A stretch of DNA of 6,674 nucleotides, taken from NCBI GenBank assembly GCA_031271875.1, contig JAISVD010000283.1, positions 1-6,674 of the forward strand, in the 5' to 3' direction. The stretch comes from Spirochaetaceae bacterium (GTDB lineage: Bacteria; Spirochaetota; Spirochaetia; Treponematales; Treponemataceae). Within the stretch, counting starts at the first letter, position 1, and each line of letters opens with the position of its first letter. Shown in pieces: positions 6,004 through 6,674 of the stretch. The notes beneath the pieces are model-generated. The model saw nothing but the letters and a program-made list of their open reading frames with translations, made no database searches and was not told the origin of the DNA. Made by a program: the position numbers and the translations under genes.

Positions 6004-6674
6004 TAGCCCCTGTATCAGGGGGATCACCTCTGCGAGATTCTGAGGGGATGCCAGGACAAGAGAGAGCGCCTCCTCCTGCGGTTCCGCGAGGTCTTTGATA
6101 AAAACAGGCTTCATCCCGGCGGCTGATGCTCCCAGGAGTCCTGCGGGGGAGTCCTCAAGCACGATACACTCCTCCGGCAGAAGAGCTCTGTCCCCGCCGG
6201 GCTCCCGGTTCAGGAACGCTTCATTGATGCGCCCGAGGGCGGCGAGGAATATATCCGGCGCGGGCTTGCCTTGTTCAACTTCGTTCCCGAAAGCAAAGGC
6301 GGTAAAATACCCGGTGAGACCCGCCCGCCCGATCATCCAGAGAGCGCTCTCCCTGCCGCTCGATGTGGCCACCGCAGCAGGTATCTTCTGTTCCGCCAGA
6401 AATCCGAGGAGCTTCCGCAGTCCGGGTTTTTCCGGGGGGCCATCCCGTTCCATCTCCTCCCGCATCAGCTTCCGGGCGCGGGACAGAAATTCCTCACAGG
6501 GAAAATCCGCTCCCCACTCATCCTGCATGATTCTGCGGGTGTCCCGGCTGTTTCTCCCGATGCACGCCGTATATGTTTTTTCGGAGAGTTCCCGGCCCGT
6601 CTCACCGGCGACCTGTTTCCACACGTTGAAGCACAGCCGCTCAGTATCGAACATCAGCCCGTCCATATCAAAGA
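5992..6674 (-). CDS. HAD-superfamily phosphatase / phosphoglucomutase-like hydrolase (5' end outside window)
   Basis: The coding region runs off the right edge. The in-window Met at 6666 is not the start, because the codons before it read F-D and complete the HAD motif I FDMDGLMFDTE with the nucleophilic Asp at 6669-6667. Counting from that Met, motif II is VATSSGRE (99-106), motif III is the Lys of EQGKPAPD (K134), and motif IV is ECIVLEDSPAG with E171-D172. Between motifs I and II is a helical cap like that of beta-phosphoglucomutase-type enzymes. These are soluble Mg-dependent phosphohydrolases or mutases acting on small phosphorylated sugars or related metabolites; the substrate cannot be read here. 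About 15 extra residues (NEAFLNREPGGDRA, about 148-161) precede motif IV, and their DNA shares 14 nt with the recG palindrome. It is convergent with the ATPase gene. Confidence 0.9.
   Translation of the reverse strand, partial: FDMDGLMFDTERLCFNVWKQVAGETGRELSEKTYTACIGRNSRDTRRIMQDEWGADFPCEEFLSRARKLMREEMERDGPPEKPGLRKLLGFLAEQKIPAAVATSSGRESALWMIGRAGLTGYFTAFAFGNEVEQGKPAPDIFLAALGRINEAFLNREPGGDRALLPEECIVLEDSPAGLLGASAAGMKPVFIKDLAEPQEEALSLVLASPQNLAEVIPLIQGLSEK
6184..6197 (-). repeat. 14-nt match to the recG palindrome arm, in the HAD gene
   Basis: AGCTCTGTCCCCGC at 6184-6197 is identical to 1384-1397 in recG. Read in the sense of the HAD gene it encodes GDRA, and the right arm of the recG palindrome also encodes GDRA in the same codon phase. 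It falls in a loop that is longer than usual for the family. There is no second arm here. A 14-nt match by chance in a window this size is uncommon but not excluded. Confidence 0.4.

Noticed and set aside
6340..6351. 12-bp palindrome GAGAGCGCTCTC in the HAD gene
   Set aside because: Short, inside conserved coding sequence, no second copy or positional meaning.

Overview
The window looks like a piece of a moderately GC-rich bacterial chromosome. The protein style is compatible with a spirochaete of the Treponema group: the RecG N-terminus, the YjjU-type patatin next to recG, and an AAA/DUF4143 ATPase of a kind common in that group. This placement is inference from family resemblance, not from a marker gene, and I hold it only moderately. 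No rRNA, tRNA, CRISPR array or transposase is visible.

Layout from left to right. (1) Positions 2-424 (+) carry the 3' end of a patatin-like phospholipase gene. (2) Its stop overlaps the GTG start of a complete recG helicase gene (415-2697, +), so the two are probably one transcript. RecG is about 70 residues longer than usual. The extra length lies in Pro/Glu/Gly/Ser-rich loops whose DNA contains inverted repeats, including a perfect 15-bp palindrome just upstream of the Walker A motif. (3) Convergent to recG is a two-gene operon on the minus strand (4535 down to 2719). It encodes two paralogous six-helix membrane proteins of the DUF975 type, joined by a TGATG overlap and driven by a near-consensus promoter at 4562-4590. 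(4) Divergent from that operon is a gene for a 407-residue ATPase (4745-5968, +) with an AAA_14 P-loop domain, a winged-helix-like middle and a DUF4143 C-terminus with a PD-(D/E)XK-like signature. Its promoter region holds a perfect 16-bp dyad that overlaps a TATAAT box. (5) Convergent to it is the 3' part of a HAD-superfamily phosphatase gene (minus strand, running off the right edge).

The flanking genes (patatin, recG, HAD) are strongly GC-rich. The middle block (about 2720-5970) is visibly more AT-rich, especially the membrane pair and the 4536-4744 intergenic region. The simplest reading is a housekeeping neighbourhood interrupted by an accessory block of two membrane proteins of unknown function plus a probably self-regulated ATPase/nuclease-like protein. 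The points most worth attention are the hairpin-bearing in-frame expansions in recG (one sharing 14 nt with a loop in the HAD gene), the symmetric operator-like dyad at the ATPase promoter, and a 14-bp perfect inverted repeat inside the ATPase gene.
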